A DNA stretch of 64,000 nucleotides from Erwinia sorbitola (GTDB lineage: Bacteria; Pseudomonadota; Gammaproteobacteria; Enterobacterales; Enterobacteriaceae): positions 248,001-312,000 of the forward strand of contig NZ_CP046509.1 of assembly GCF_009738185.1 (NCBI RefSeq), in the 5' to 3' direction. Shown here in pieces: positions 17,592-27,100 of this stretch (within the stretch, counting starts at the first letter, position 1; each line of letters begins with the position of its first letter). The notes beneath the pieces were generated by a model. It saw nothing but the letters and a program-made list of their open reading frames with translations, had not been told where the DNA came from and did no database searches. The position numbers and the translations under genes were made by a program.

Positions 17592-19097
17592 ATGACTATC
17601 GTAGGAAACTTTATTGGCGGTAAAACATCTCTGAGCGCCAGCAACGAAACCATTCCAATTTACGATCCGGCAACCGGCAAACCGGTGCGCGAACTGACGC
17701 AGAGCACCAGTGATGAAGTGGCAAATGCGATTGCCGTTGCGCATGAAGCATTCGATAGCTGGTCTCGTACTTCGCCGCTGCGCCGTGCACGTATTCTGTT
17801 TAACTTTAAATCCCTGATGGAAGAGCACCGTGATGAGCTGGCCGGACTGATCGTCAGTGAGCACGGTAAAGTCTGGTCCGATGCGCTGGGTGAACTGACC
17901 CGTGGTCTGGAAGTGGTGGAGTTTGCCTGCGGCATCCCGCATCTGATTAAAGGTGAAAACTCTGCCGATGTGGCCACCGGCGTTGACAGCTATTCACTGA
18001 TGCAGCCGCTGGGCGTGGTGGCCGGGATTACCCCGTTCAACTTCCCGGCGATGGTGCCGCTGTGGATGTTCCCGATTGCGCTGGCCTGCGGTAATACTTT
18101 CGTACTCAAGCCACCGGCTCTTGACCCTTCAGCCGCCGTGCGTATGGCTGAACTGCTGACTGAAGCGGGCCTGCCGGATGGTGTGTTCAACGTTATTCAC
18201 AGCTCGAACGAAAATGCCGAGCAGCTGTACAAGGATCCGCGTGTTCAGGCTGTGAGCTTCGTGGGCTCTTCAGGTGTGGCAGAGCATATCTATACCACCG
18301 CCAGCGCCCACGGTAAGCGTGTGCAGGCATTTGGCGCGGCGAAAAACCACGCTATCGTGATGCCAGATGCTGACCTGGAAGCGACAGTTAACGCCATCAT
18401 GGGCGGCGCTTTCGGCTCTGCCGGGGAGCGCTGCATGGCACTGCCGGTTGTAGTGGCCGTGGGCGACGATACCGCAGATAAACTGATTGCCGCGCTGACT
18501 CCGCTGGTGAAAGCGCTGCGTGTTGGCCCTGGTATCCACAAAGGCAAAGACGAAAACGAGATGGGGCCGGTGGTTTCAGCCGCGCACCAGAAAAAAGTGC
18601 TGGGCTACATCGATAAAGGCGAAGCTGAGGGCGCGAAGCTGGTGGTTGATGGACGGGGCATCCAGGTAGAAGGTCATCCTGATGGCTATTATGTGGGCGG
18701 GACGCTGTTCGATAACGTCACCACTGATATGGTGATCTGGCGTGAAGAGATCTTCGGGCCGGTGTTGAGCATCGTGCGCGCACCTGATTACAAAACGGCA
18801 CTGGATCTGGTTAACAGCCACGAGTTCGGTAACGGCAGCGCCATCTTCACCAGCAATGGTCACACTGGCCGCGACTTCGTGCGCGAAGTTCAGGCGGGCA
18901 TGGTTGGCGTTAATGTCCCGGTTCCGGTTCCGATGGCCTTCCACAGCTTTGGTGGCTGGAAACGTTCCGTATTTGGTGCGCTGAATGTGCACGGGCCGGA
19001 CGGTGTGCGCTTCTACACCCGCATGAAAACCGCCACCGTACGCTGGCCGAGCGGTCAGAAAACTGTGTCTGAGTTCAGCATGCCTACGCTGGGATAA
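17592..19097 (+). CDS. iolA: Methylmalonate/malonate-semialdehyde dehydrogenase (acylating) IolA
   Basis: CoA-acylating aldehyde dehydrogenase (501 aa) that performs the last step of inositol breakdown, converting malonate semialdehyde to acetyl-CoA. ALDH family features: PFNFPAMVPLWMFPIALACGN, FVGSSGVAEHIY, the catalytic Cys in GSAGERCMALPVV (about residue 283), and EEIFGPVLSIV. The FGAAKNHAIVMPDAD motif is specific to the MmsA/IolA subfamily. GAGG precedes the start by about eight bases. iolB follows after 46 bp, so the two form an operon. Confidence 0.95.
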   Translation: MTIVGNFIGGKTSLSASNETIPIYDPATGKPVRELTQSTSDEVANAIAVAHEAFDSWSRTSPLRRARILFNFKSLMEEHRDELAGLIVSEHGKVWSDALGELTRGLEVVEFACGIPHLIKGENSADVATGVDSYSLMQPLGVVAGITPFNFPAMVPLWMFPIALACGNTFVLKPPALDPSAAVRMAELLTEAGLPDGVFNVIHSSNENAEQLYKDPRVQAVSFVGSSGVAEHIYTTASAHGKRVQAFGAAKNHAIVMPDADLEATVNAIMGGAFGSAGERCMALPVVVAVGDDTADKLIAALTPLVKALRVGPGIHKGKDENEMGPVVSAAHQKKVLGYIDKGEAEGAKLVVDGRGIQVEGHPDGYYVGGTLFDNVTTDMVIWREEIFGPVLSIVRAPDYKTALDLVNSHEFGNGSAIFTSNGHTGRDFVREVQAGMVGVNVPVPVPMAFHSFGGWKRSVFGALNVHGPDGVRFYTRMKTATVRWPSGQKTVSEFSMPTLG

Positions 19098-19143
19098 TTG
19101 AATACGGGCGGGGGGAACCTCGCCCTTACAGACAGGAGGCTGT

Positions 19144-19965
19144 ATGTCATTGCTATCCAAAGTAAAACAGCCGGATGCGCAGGGCCGTATCCAGCACATC
19201 ACCCCGGAAAGCGCTGGCTGGCGCTACGTCGGCTTTGATGCTTACCAGCTGAAAAAGGGTCAGACGCTGAGGCTGGAAAGCGGCAGCAAAGAGCTGTGCC
19301 TTGTGCTGGTCGCCGGGCTGGCTTCAGTAAAAACCCGTCAGGCCGAATTTCCGCATATCGGCAAGCGCATGTCCCCGTTTGAACGCACACCGCCTTATTC
19401 TGTTTATGTACCGCATAACGAGCAGGTGGAAGTGGTGGCGGAGTCTGATCTGGAGCTGGCGGTATGCAGTGCACCTGCCACTGAGGGCAAGCTGCCTGCA
19501 CGGTTAATCGCTCCTGAAGATGTCGGCGTCGAACAGCGTGGTAAAGGTAATAACAAACGCCTGGTTCACAATATTCTGCCCGATGATAAACCTGCCGACA
19601 GCCTGCTGGTGGTAGAAGTGTATACCGACGAAGGTAATACCAGTTCCTATCCCAGCCATAAGCACGATCAGGAAGATTCACCGGACGAAACCTATCTGGA
19701 AGAGACGTATTATCATCGTTTCAATCCGGATCGTGGTTTTGCAATGCAGCGTGTTTATACCGACGATCGCTCGCTGGATGTTTGTATGGCTCCGTATAAT
19801 CAGGATGTGGTCACCGTTCCGCGCGGCTATCATCCGATGTCGACCGTTGCCGGTTATGACAACTACTATTTGAATGTGATGGCCGGGCCGGTGCGTCTGT
19901 GGAAATTTACCTGGGAGAAAGATCATGCCTGGGTGAACAGCGATGAGTATCCGCGTAAAGGATAA
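19144..19965 (+). CDS. iolB: 5-deoxy-glucuronate isomerase IolB
   Basis: Isomerises 5-deoxy-D-glucuronate to 2-deoxy-5-keto-D-gluconate (DKG). The 273-aa bicupin shows the IolB hallmarks SSYPSHKHDQED (metal His and Glu/Asp residues), LEETYYHRFNPDRGF, MQRVYTDD and VTVPRGYHPMSTVAGYDNYYLNVMAGP. Second gene of the iolAB operon, with CAGGAGG seven bases before the start. A palindromic repeat and a hairpin terminator follow. Confidence 0.95.
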   Translation: MSLLSKVKQPDAQGRIQHITPESAGWRYVGFDAYQLKKGQTLRLESGSKELCLVLVAGLASVKTRQAEFPHIGKRMSPFERTPPYSVYVPHNEQVEVVAESDLELAVCSAPATEGKLPARLIAPEDVGVEQRGKGNNKRLVHNILPDDKPADSLLVVEVYTDEGNTSSYPSHKHDQEDSPDETYLEETYYHRFNPDRGFAMQRVYTDDRSLDVCMAPYNQDVVTVPRGYHPMSTVAGYDNYYLNVMAGPVRLWKFTWEKDHAWVNSDEYPRKG

Positions 19966-19984
19966 TGTATGGGCGATCGTTTTC

Positions 19985-20004
19985 GGGTCAGGCATGCCTG
20001 ACCC
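19985..20004. repeat. Dispersed GGCATGCC-core palindrome, copy 2
   Basis: Perfect 20-bp palindrome (GGGTCAGGCA/TGCCTGACCC) just downstream of iolB; member of the dispersed family. Confidence 0.65.
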
Positions 20005-20066
20005 CTGCGAGAATTCATACTGTGTTTGCGGATTACGGTAACCCACGCTGATGCTAAAACGGACGA

Positions 20067-20100
20067 CGAAACGGGCTACCCTCACAGGCAGCCCGTTTTC
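20067..20100. terminator. Terminator between convergent iolB and iolR
   Basis: CGGGCT/AGCCCG hairpin with TTTTC on the plus side and an A-rich 5' flank. It lies between convergent iolB and iolR and probably works in both directions. Confidence 0.6.
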
Positions 20101-20955
20101 TTATGGGCGGGATTTATTCGGATCAACGTTGGTAAGCGCCAGCGACACGGCCAGCGTCTGTGCCAGACACAGCGAGGCAACCTGAGAACGGAAGCCATCA
20201 ACCTGTGCTTCACGCACCACAAAACAGACATCGCTGAAGGCGGCCAGCGGACTGACCTGGCTGTCGGTAATTGCAATCTGATGCGCACCGCGTTTCGCGC
20301 CAAGCTCCACCAGCTCCACCGCTTCACGTGCATAAGGCGAATAGCTGATGGCAATCACCACGTCTTTTGGGTTGACCATACTCAGCTGCTCGGCAAACAT
20401 CCCACCCAGACCATCAATCAGAAACGCCCGACGCTCCAGATGGCGCAGGGCATAGGTCAGGTAAGACGCAACGCTGAATGAACGACGTAAGCCGATAACA
20501 TAGATGTTGTCAGCTTCATCCAGCAGTTTCACCGCTTTTTCCAGCTGCTCTGGGTTGACCTGCATCGCCAGCTGTTGCAGCGCCTGCGAGTTGACCATAG
20601 TAAACACATTGAGGATTTCAGCCGGGCTTTCCGGGGCGCTGGCGGACTCGTCGGTAGCGGTCTGGCGGAACAGACGCGCACGCTCGGTATAGTTAACCGT
20701 TTCTTCCATCAGATGCTGGCGGAAAACCTGCTTCATTTCATTGAAGCCGCTAAAACCGAAAGCATTCGAGAAACGGATCAGCGTGGAAGGCGGAACATCC
20801 GCCTGCTGGGCGATAGAGGCGACGGTATCAAAGGCGATACTGTTGCTGTTATCGAGAATGTAGCGAGCCACCTGTTTCAGGCGTTTACTGAGAGTGTCGT
20901 AGCGACGGCGGATATCGTCCTGCAACAGAGAGAGCTGGGTCGGATTATTATTCAT
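20101..20955 (-). CDS. iolR: RpiR-family regulator of inositol genes, IolR
   Basis: Transcription factor of 284 aa. Residues 10-85 are an RpiR-type HTH (TLSKRLKQVARYILDNSNSIAF, ADVPPSTLIRFSNAFGFSGF); residues 130-265 form a SIS sugar-isomerase-like domain (VIGLRRSFSVASYLTYALRHL, ISYSPYAREAVELVELGAKRG) that probably senses an inositol intermediate. Gammaproteobacterial IolR repressors have this architecture. It lies between iolB and iolC in its own transcription unit. Its upstream region carries TGAAA/TTTCA inverted repeats (21029-21058), suggesting autoregulation. Confidence 0.88.
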   Translation of the reverse strand: MNNNPTQLSLLQDDIRRRYDTLSKRLKQVARYILDNSNSIAFDTVASIAQQADVPPSTLIRFSNAFGFSGFNEMKQVFRQHLMEETVNYTERARLFRQTATDESASAPESPAEILNVFTMVNSQALQQLAMQVNPEQLEKAVKLLDEADNIYVIGLRRSFSVASYLTYALRHLERRAFLIDGLGGMFAEQLSMVNPKDVVIAISYSPYAREAVELVELGAKRGAHQIAITDSQVSPLAAFSDVCFVVREAQVDGFRSQVASLCLAQTLAVSLALTNVDPNKSRP

Positions 20956-21028
20956 TAAACGGCTCGCAAGAAAGGAAAATAATGTTCTTCTTCGCGTTAT
21001 TCTACCAGATGAACAAAAAATTTCACTT

Positions 21029-21058
21029 GATGAAGAAAGCAGCGGCTTCTATTTCATC
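21029..21058. promoter_or_regulatory. Candidate IolR operator upstream of iolR
   Basis: Inverted repeat with arms GATGAA and TTCATC (extended imperfectly to GATGAAGAAAG facing CTTCTATTTCATC) in the 240-bp gap upstream of iolR. It shares the TGAA/TTCA core with the other cluster sites. Confidence 0.3.
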
Positions 21059-21128
21059 AGGGTTGGGAATCAGTTCACAAAATCATAACCTTTTGTGCTT
21101 TTCGGCAAAATAATAAATTCATTTCATA

Positions 21129-21162
21129 AAAAAAGGGTAACCCTGTGCCAGGTTACCCTTAT
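21129..21162 (-). terminator. Rho-independent terminator of iolC
   Basis: Perfect 10-bp stem AAGGGTAACC/GGTTACCCTT with an 8-nt loop; on the minus strand it is followed by a run of T residues. It lies immediately downstream of iolC. Confidence 0.88.
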
Positions 21163-21195
21163 TGATGGATCGTGCTACCGGGGATCGTGCCGGTG

Positions 21196-23118
21196 TTACT
21201 TCGCCGGACGCGCGTCGCGCCAGTAACCAATCAGTGTCAGATAGTTGTTTTTCACTTTTTCCACAAGCGAGGCATCATCCAGCTCACCCTGCAACCACTG
21301 GCGTGATGGCTGACCGAAGATGGTGCGACCCACAGCAAACCCTTTCACCCAAGGGGATTTAGCGGCGGCAGCGAACCCGGCTTTCAGTTCGGCTTCCGGC
21401 GCATCCAGGCCCAGCAGCAGAATGCCGCGGCAGTGTGGGTCGTTTTTCTCAATCAGCGCGCTGATTGCTTCCCAGCTGCTGTGTGACAGTGGCGGCAGCT
21501 TCCACCAGTCAGGCTGAATACCTAAACTGTAAAAGTGGCTGAGGATCTCCAGATAGTACTTTTCATCTTTATCCGGGTTACTTTCCGGCAGGATCACTTC
21601 CAGCAGCAGCTCATGGCCAGATTTGTTACAGCCTTTCCATACGTCAAGAATCAGCTCATCCTGCTCTTTACGCATCTCTGCGCTATCTTTCGGATGGTAG
21701 AAAGTCAGACATTTAACGACGTGCTCCTGAGGCCAGTCCACCAGCTGGGAGCCGATGTTACCGTGCTCAAGACGCAGCGGACGCGAACTTGGCAGCTCAA
21801 TAGGGCGGCCAATCCACCAGCCTTTGCCGGTAATGGCGTTCAGCGCTGGCTGACCATAGGTGGTGTCCGCCAGGATACCGCAGCGACCATTGTCCAGGCC
21901 GGCCTCTTTTGCTGCGGCCTGTGCACCCTGAAGCAGCAGCAGTTTCAAATCCGGGATACGTGAATCATCGACGCCCGCTTCCGCCGCCATATCGGCCAGC
22001 TGTTTGCGATGGTCGAAGGCAAAAATGTTCAGCTCATTCCACTGCTGCTTACGGGTGGTGACGCGGTGCAGGTGGTTAAGGCGGCTGTCGAGGTCAGGGC
22101 GTTTCACCTCTTTATCGCGGCTGAGGAAGTCGTCCAGCTCCTCTTTTGTCGGCATGGCCGGGGCGCAACCGTGACGTGATACCACCAGCGCACCGCAGGC
22201 GTTAGCGTAGCGGCAGGCCTGCTCCCAGCTTTCGTCGTTCAGCCAGCCGCGCAGCAGACCGGACATAAAGGCATCGCCTGCGCCCAGCACGTTCAGCACT
22301 TCAACCCGTACGCCGGTTTGCAATTTGGTCTCTTCCCAGCTGTCGGGAATATCACCTTCAAATACCACACAGCCCAGCGGGCCTCGTTTGCACACCAGCG
22401 TAGCTTTTGTCGCTTTACGCACGTTTTTCAGCGCAGTCAGACTGTCGGTGCTGCCACCGGCAATATGGAACTCCTCTTCGGTACCGACGACCAGGTCAAA
22501 ATAGTGCAGTACTTCCTGCAACTGCTGCGTTACTCGCTCGGACTCGACAAAGCGGGTTTCGCCATCGCCCAGCGAGGTCAGCCCCCACAGAACCGGACGA
22601 TAATCGATATCCAGCGCTGTGCGCAGGCCGTGACGACGGGCGATATCTAACGCTTTCAGCACCGCTGCACGGGTATCTGCGTGTGAAAGGTGGGTACCGG
22701 TGACAGCAACCGCACGGGAGGACGCGATGTACTCTTCCTGAATATCGTCCGGAACCAGGCCCATATCTGCGCAGTTATCGCGGTAAAACACCAGCGGGAA
22801 GGTTTCCTTATCTTTAATCCCGAGGATCACCAGGCCGGTCAGGCGGGTTTTATCAGTAATCAGGCTCTGGGTATCACAGCCAACACGCTGCAACTCTTCA
22901 CGCAGGAAACGGCCCATGTGTTCATCACCAACGCGTGCCAGCATGGCAGATTTCAGCCCCTGAATCGCAGTACCGTAGGCAACGTTGCCAGAGGAACCAC
23001 CAAGATATTTCGCAAAGGTGGTTTCATCTTCAAGGCGCGCACCAATTTGCTGGCCATAAAGGTCGACAGCGATACGCCCGATACAAATCACATCGAGCCG
23101 CTTCTGTTGTGTACTCAT
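21196..23118 (-). CDS. iolC: IolC: 5-dehydro-2-deoxygluconokinase fused to DUF2090 aldolase domain
   Basis: Bifunctional protein of 640 aa. Residues 8-325 are a PfkB/ribokinase-fold kinase (GGSSGNVAYGTA near the start; GAGDAFMSGLLRGW with catalytic Asp), phosphorylating DKG. Residues 335-635 are a DUF2090 TIM-barrel domain (FAFDHRKQLADMA, GILADTTYG, KCLTFYHP, GLDAPEAEL), the form found in proteobacterial IolC and assigned as DKG-phosphate aldolase (IolJ role). This explains the absence of a separate iolJ. It is divergent from iolD across 660 bp. Confidence 0.92.
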   Translation of the reverse strand: MSTQQKRLDVICIGRIAVDLYGQQIGARLEDETTFAKYLGGSSGNVAYGTAIQGLKSAMLARVGDEHMGRFLREELQRVGCDTQSLITDKTRLTGLVILGIKDKETFPLVFYRDNCADMGLVPDDIQEEYIASSRAVAVTGTHLSHADTRAAVLKALDIARRHGLRTALDIDYRPVLWGLTSLGDGETRFVESERVTQQLQEVLHYFDLVVGTEEEFHIAGGSTDSLTALKNVRKATKATLVCKRGPLGCVVFEGDIPDSWEETKLQTGVRVEVLNVLGAGDAFMSGLLRGWLNDESWEQACRYANACGALVVSRHGCAPAMPTKEELDDFLSRDKEVKRPDLDSRLNHLHRVTTRKQQWNELNIFAFDHRKQLADMAAEAGVDDSRIPDLKLLLLQGAQAAAKEAGLDNGRCGILADTTYGQPALNAITGKGWWIGRPIELPSSRPLRLEHGNIGSQLVDWPQEHVVKCLTFYHPKDSAEMRKEQDELILDVWKGCNKSGHELLLEVILPESNPDKDEKYYLEILSHFYSLGIQPDWWKLPPLSHSSWEAISALIEKNDPHCRGILLLGLDAPEAELKAGFAAAAKSPWVKGFAVGRTIFGQPSRQWLQGELDDASLVEKVKNNYLTLIGYWRDARPAK

Positions 23119-23778
23119 ACCTGTTGTTTCCTCTGTTTTTTATATCCTGCCTCCTGACCGTTGTCATGTAACGCCAGTGAGTACGGATAGTGCCGATGCT
23201 GTTGAGCGTCTCCAGAGGATCGTGGCGCATTAACACGATCGGTTCCGGATCTATACCCCTCACTCTTCAAGGCGCATATACGCTGGCTGCTACTCGAATT
23301 AGTTGGGGTATAACATGTAGCAAAGTATGAGGAATAAAAATTCCAATTTCAATATGAAATGAAATTATTGCCCCAAAAATGTGAGGTGGTTAAAACTCTT
23401 GCGTCGTGGATTTAGCTACCCGGCGGAGGTGCGGTGTTTCGCAGCATTACAGAGATGTGAGCAGCCTCTCAACTTTCTTATGGCGCTTCAGTGAAGATAT
23501 TGATGTGAAACGATTTTTTCCTTTCAGTAGTAAAGGTATTGTTATCGTTTCATTTACCCGATGTAAATCACCCCATTTCCTCCCGTTTCAGTGCAGAATT
23601 TGATCTCACTCGCAAAATGAAATGTTTCTTCTGTAATTGTGTTTAGTGAAAAAAATATTTGTTTATAATCGGCTCACGTTTCACTTATAGCTGTCGCCGT
23701 TTTGACCCTCAAGGCGACCACAAATGCGAACCTCGGTGGATCTTATGAAGTGGTCACCGACACTGAAAGGAAGAGCAA
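23119..23778. other. Divergent iolC-iolD control region
   Basis: This 660-bp region has no credible gene. It contains a perfect ATTTCA/TGAAAT palindrome (23346-23360), a second pair GTGAAA...TTTCAC (23646-23684) and an ATGAAAT box near 23618, next to AT-rich promoter-like DNA upstream of iolD. Confidence 0.55.
23346..23360. promoter_or_regulatory. Candidate IolR operator (iolC-iolD)
   Basis: Perfect inverted repeat ATTTCA-ATA-TGAAAT, directly preceded by a second short palindrome (GGAATAAAAATTCC, 23331-23344). The half-site is identical to that upstream of iolA. Confidence 0.42.
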
Positions 23779-25719
23779 ATGGGCACGATCAGATTAACCA
23801 CCGCACAGGCTCTGGTCAGATTCCTGGACAACCAGTATCTGTCGGTAGACGGCGTTGAAACCAAATTTGTTAAAGGCATTTTCGCTATCTTCGGTCACGG
23901 TAACGTGTTGGGCTTAGGCCAGGCGCTGGAGCAGGATAGTGGCGATCTGGTGGTTTACCAGGGGCGCAATGAACAGGGTATGGCACATGCGGCCATCGGT
24001 TTTGCCAAACAGAAGCTGCGCCGCGAAATCATTGCCTGTACCTCGTCCGTGGGGCCGGGTGCGGCGAATATGATTACCGCTGCTGCAACTGCATCGGCAA
24101 ACCGTATACCGTTACTGCTGCTGCCAGGGGATGTCTTTGCCACCCGACAGCCTGATCCGGTGCTGCAACAAATTGAGCAGAGCCACGATCTGAGCATCAG
24201 CACCAACGATGCTTTCCGTGCCGTCAGCAAATACTGGGATCGCGTCAGTCGTCCGGAACAGCTGATGACCGCCTGTATCAACGCCATGCGCGTATTGACC
24301 GACCCGGCAGACACCGGCGCAGTCACTCTCTCGCTGCCGCAGGATGTGCAGGGTGAAGCCTGGGATTTCCCGGACTACTTCTTTCAGAAGCGCGTACACC
24401 GTCTGGAGCGTCGTCTGCCAACCGAAGGCCAGCTCTCTGATGCACTGAAGCTGATAGCCGGTAAGAAAAAACCAATGATTATCTGCGGCGGCGGAGTGAA
24501 ATACTCCGGCGCTGGCGATGCGCTGCTGGCTTTTGCCGAGCGCTACAGCATTCCGTTTGCCGAAACCCAGGCGGGCAAAGGCACCATCGTCTCTGACCAT
24601 CCGCTGAACGTTGGCGGCGTGGGTGAAACGGGCTGTCTGGCGGCCAACCTGCTGGCGAAAGAAGCTGATTTGGTAATTGGTATCGGTACGCGTTACACCG
24701 ACTTTACTACGGCCTCGAAGTGGATTTTCCAGAACCCGGATGTCAACTACGTCAATATCAACGTCAGCAACTTTGATGCCTACAAGCTGGATGCGGTTCA
24801 GGTTGTGGCGGATGCGCAGGAAGCGCTGAACGCACTGACTATTCGCCTGGCGGCCACCGGCTTCAGCAGCGGCTGGGGTGAAAAAGTGTCACAGGCGCAG
24901 AGCAAACTGCTGAAAGAAACCCAGCGTGTTTACTCATCCGTTTACACCGGCACTGATTATGTACCGGAAATTGATGACCATATGGATCGCGAGGCTGTGT
25001 GGGCGGAGTTTAACCGCCTGACTGACTCTTTCCTGACCCAGAGCGGCGTGCTGGGTACGCTCAATGAGCACCTCCCAAAGGATTCAGTGATTGTCGCGGC
25101 AGCGGGCAGCCTGCCGGGCGACCTGCAACGCATGTGGCGTACCAAAGATTACAACAGCTATCACGTCGAGTATGGCTACTCCTGCATGGGTTACGAGGTC
25201 AACGCTTCACTGGGCGTTAAGCTGGCTGAACCACACCGTGAGGTTTACACCATGGTGGGGGATGGCTCCTTTATGATGCTGCACTCCGAGCTGGTTACCT
25301 CAATCCAGGAGGGGGCGAAAATCAACGTGATCCTGCTGGATAATATGACTAACGGCTGCATTAACAACCTGCAAATGGAACACGGGATGGATAGCTTCAC
25401 CACCGAGTTCCGCTTCCGTAATGCCGAAGGCGGCAAGCTGAACGGTGGTTTTGTACCGGTCGACTTTGCGGCTATCGCGGCAGGTTACGGCTGTAAAACC
25501 TATCGCGTCACCACCCTGGAGCAGTTGCAGGCGGCGCTGATTGATGCGCAGAAACAGACGGTATCAACGCTGATTGATATTAAAGTTCTGCCAAAAACCA
25601 TGATCCACAAATATTTCAGCTGGTGGCGCGTAGGCGGTGCCCAGGTGTCCACATCAGAGCGCGTAGACGCTGTGGCCCGGATGCTGAATGAACATATCGA
25701 CCAGGCGCGTAAATATTAA
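23779..25719 (+). CDS. iolD: 3D-(3,5/4)-trihydroxycyclohexane-1,2-dione hydrolase IolD
   Basis: ThDP-dependent hydrolase (646 aa) that opens the ring of diketo-inositol to 5-deoxyglucuronate. Features: N-terminal pyrimidine-binding domain (KGIFAIFGHGNVLGLGQAL, NEQGMAHAAIGFAKQ), central domain (IICGGGVKYSGAGDAL), and the C-terminal diphosphate site GDGSFMMLHSEL to DNMTNGCINNLQ. AAGGA precedes the ATG by eight bases. First gene of the plus-strand run iolD-iolG-iolH-iolE. Confidence 0.95.
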   Translation: MGTIRLTTAQALVRFLDNQYLSVDGVETKFVKGIFAIFGHGNVLGLGQALEQDSGDLVVYQGRNEQGMAHAAIGFAKQKLRREIIACTSSVGPGAANMITAAATASANRIPLLLLPGDVFATRQPDPVLQQIEQSHDLSISTNDAFRAVSKYWDRVSRPEQLMTACINAMRVLTDPADTGAVTLSLPQDVQGEAWDFPDYFFQKRVHRLERRLPTEGQLSDALKLIAGKKKPMIICGGGVKYSGAGDALLAFAERYSIPFAETQAGKGTIVSDHPLNVGGVGETGCLAANLLAKEADLVIGIGTRYTDFTTASKWIFQNPDVNYVNINVSNFDAYKLDAVQVVADAQEALNALTIRLAATGFSSGWGEKVSQAQSKLLKETQRVYSSVYTGTDYVPEIDDHMDREAVWAEFNRLTDSFLTQSGVLGTLNEHLPKDSVIVAAAGSLPGDLQRMWRTKDYNSYHVEYGYSCMGYEVNASLGVKLAEPHREVYTMVGDGSFMMLHSELVTSIQEGAKINVILLDNMTNGCINNLQMEHGMDSFTTEFRFRNAEGGKLNGGFVPVDFAAIAAGYGCKTYRVTTLEQLQAALIDAQKQTVSTLIDIKVLPKTMIHKYFSWWRVGGAQVSTSERVDAVARMLNEHIDQARKY

Positions 25720-25917
25720 TCAGACCCTTAATTCTTCACGCCGCAGGTGCTTTGTCTGCGCCTGTTCACCCCAGTCACATAGTGATCTGTGCGCCAGGGG
25801 AGTCGCAGGTATTCCGCCTTCCTGCGGCGAGAATTATTTTGGGTATAGAAATTTGTTGTTGATTTAACGGGCGTCTTTATTGCACCCGCTCTTACCCCCT
25901 ACTCGTAAGGAAAGATC

Positions 25918-26928
25918 ATGACTTTAAAATTAGGTGTAATCGGAACCGGCGCTATCGGCCAGGAACATATTCGCCGTTGCAGCAAAGTGTTGCAGGGTGC
26001 GCAGGTCGTTGCGGTGTCTGATATTAATGTGGACGGTGCCAAAGCAGCGCTGACCCGTATCGGTATTGAAGCTGAAGTGTTTGCCAACGGCCATGACGTG
26101 GTGAAATCACCGAACGTTGATGCGGTGCTGGTGACCTCCTGGGATCCAACCCATGAAGAGTTCACCCTCGCGGCGATTGAAGCTGGCAAGCCGGTATTCT
26201 GCGAAAAGCCGCTGGCGCTGAGTGCGGCGGGCTGCCGTCGTATCGTTGATGCCGAGATTAAGTTTGGCAAACGTCTGGTACAGGTTGGTTTTATGCGCCC
26301 GTATGACAGCGGCTATCGCGCGCTGAAAGAGGTAATTACCAAAGGTGAAATCGGCGAGCCGCTGATGCTGCACTGCGCGCACCGTAACCCAACCGTCCCG
26401 GAAAACTACACCACCGATATGGCCATCACTAACACGCTGATTCACGAGCTGGATGTGCTGCGCTGGCTGACCGAAGATGATTATAAATCGGTACAGGTGG
26501 TATTCCCGCGCTCTACCTCGAAAACTCACGCAAAACTGCGTGATCCGCAGGTCGTGCTGTTTGAAACCCGTAAGGGCATCCGCATCGATGTGGAGATCTT
26601 CGTTAACTGTGCTTACGGTTACGACATTCAATGTGAAGTGGTGGGTGAAGAAGGTATTGCGAAACTTCCTGAGCCATCCGCCGTACAGATGCGTAAAGAG
26701 GCCAAGCTCTCTACCGCTATCCTGACCGACTGGAAAGACCGTTTTATTGATGCTTACGATGTTGAATTGCAGGCATTTATCAACGATGTCACCGCAGGCA
26801 AACTGACCGGGCCATCTGCCTGGGATGGCTATGCCGCATCCGTTGCCGCTGATGCCTGCCTGAAAGCGCAGGAAAGCGGGGCGATTGAGCCGGTGGAATT
26901 ACCGCCGCGTCCAGCGTTCTACAACTAA
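25918..26928 (+). CDS. iolG: Inositol 2-dehydrogenase IolG
   Basis: Oxidises myo-inositol to scyllo-inosose with NAD+, the first catabolic step. The 336-aa GFO/IDH/MocA enzyme has the Rossmann motif GVIGTGAIGQEHIRR at the N-terminus, the family motif CEKPLALS with catalytic Lys (about residue 97), and DMAITNTLIHELDVLRWL carrying the catalytic Asp and His. AAGGAAAG precedes the start. The 198-bp gap after iolD holds a long inverted repeat with CGCCGCAGG/CCTGCGGCG arms (25739-25829), which could attenuate or separate transcripts. Confidence 0.95.
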   Translation: MTLKLGVIGTGAIGQEHIRRCSKVLQGAQVVAVSDINVDGAKAALTRIGIEAEVFANGHDVVKSPNVDAVLVTSWDPTHEEFTLAAIEAGKPVFCEKPLALSAAGCRRIVDAEIKFGKRLVQVGFMRPYDSGYRALKEVITKGEIGEPLMLHCAHRNPTVPENYTTDMAITNTLIHELDVLRWLTEDDYKSVQVVFPRSTSKTHAKLRDPQVVLFETRKGIRIDVEIFVNCAYGYDIQCEVVGEEGIAKLPEPSAVQMRKEAKLSTAILTDWKDRFIDAYDVELQAFINDVTAGKLTGPSAWDGYAASVAADACLKAQESGAIEPVELPPRPAFYN

Positions 26929-27100
26929 ATCCGCCCTGTTTTTCGCTGCCGGACTGATAAAAGGTGAACGCGCCTGCGTCCGGCAACGGGAATGACTGAG
27001 GTTTAGCAGTAGAAATATTGAAACCAGACGCGCTTAACTCCCGTCATCACGACGGGGGATCACCGTAAAACAGCGTACTGATTTATTCACGGAGAGTCTG

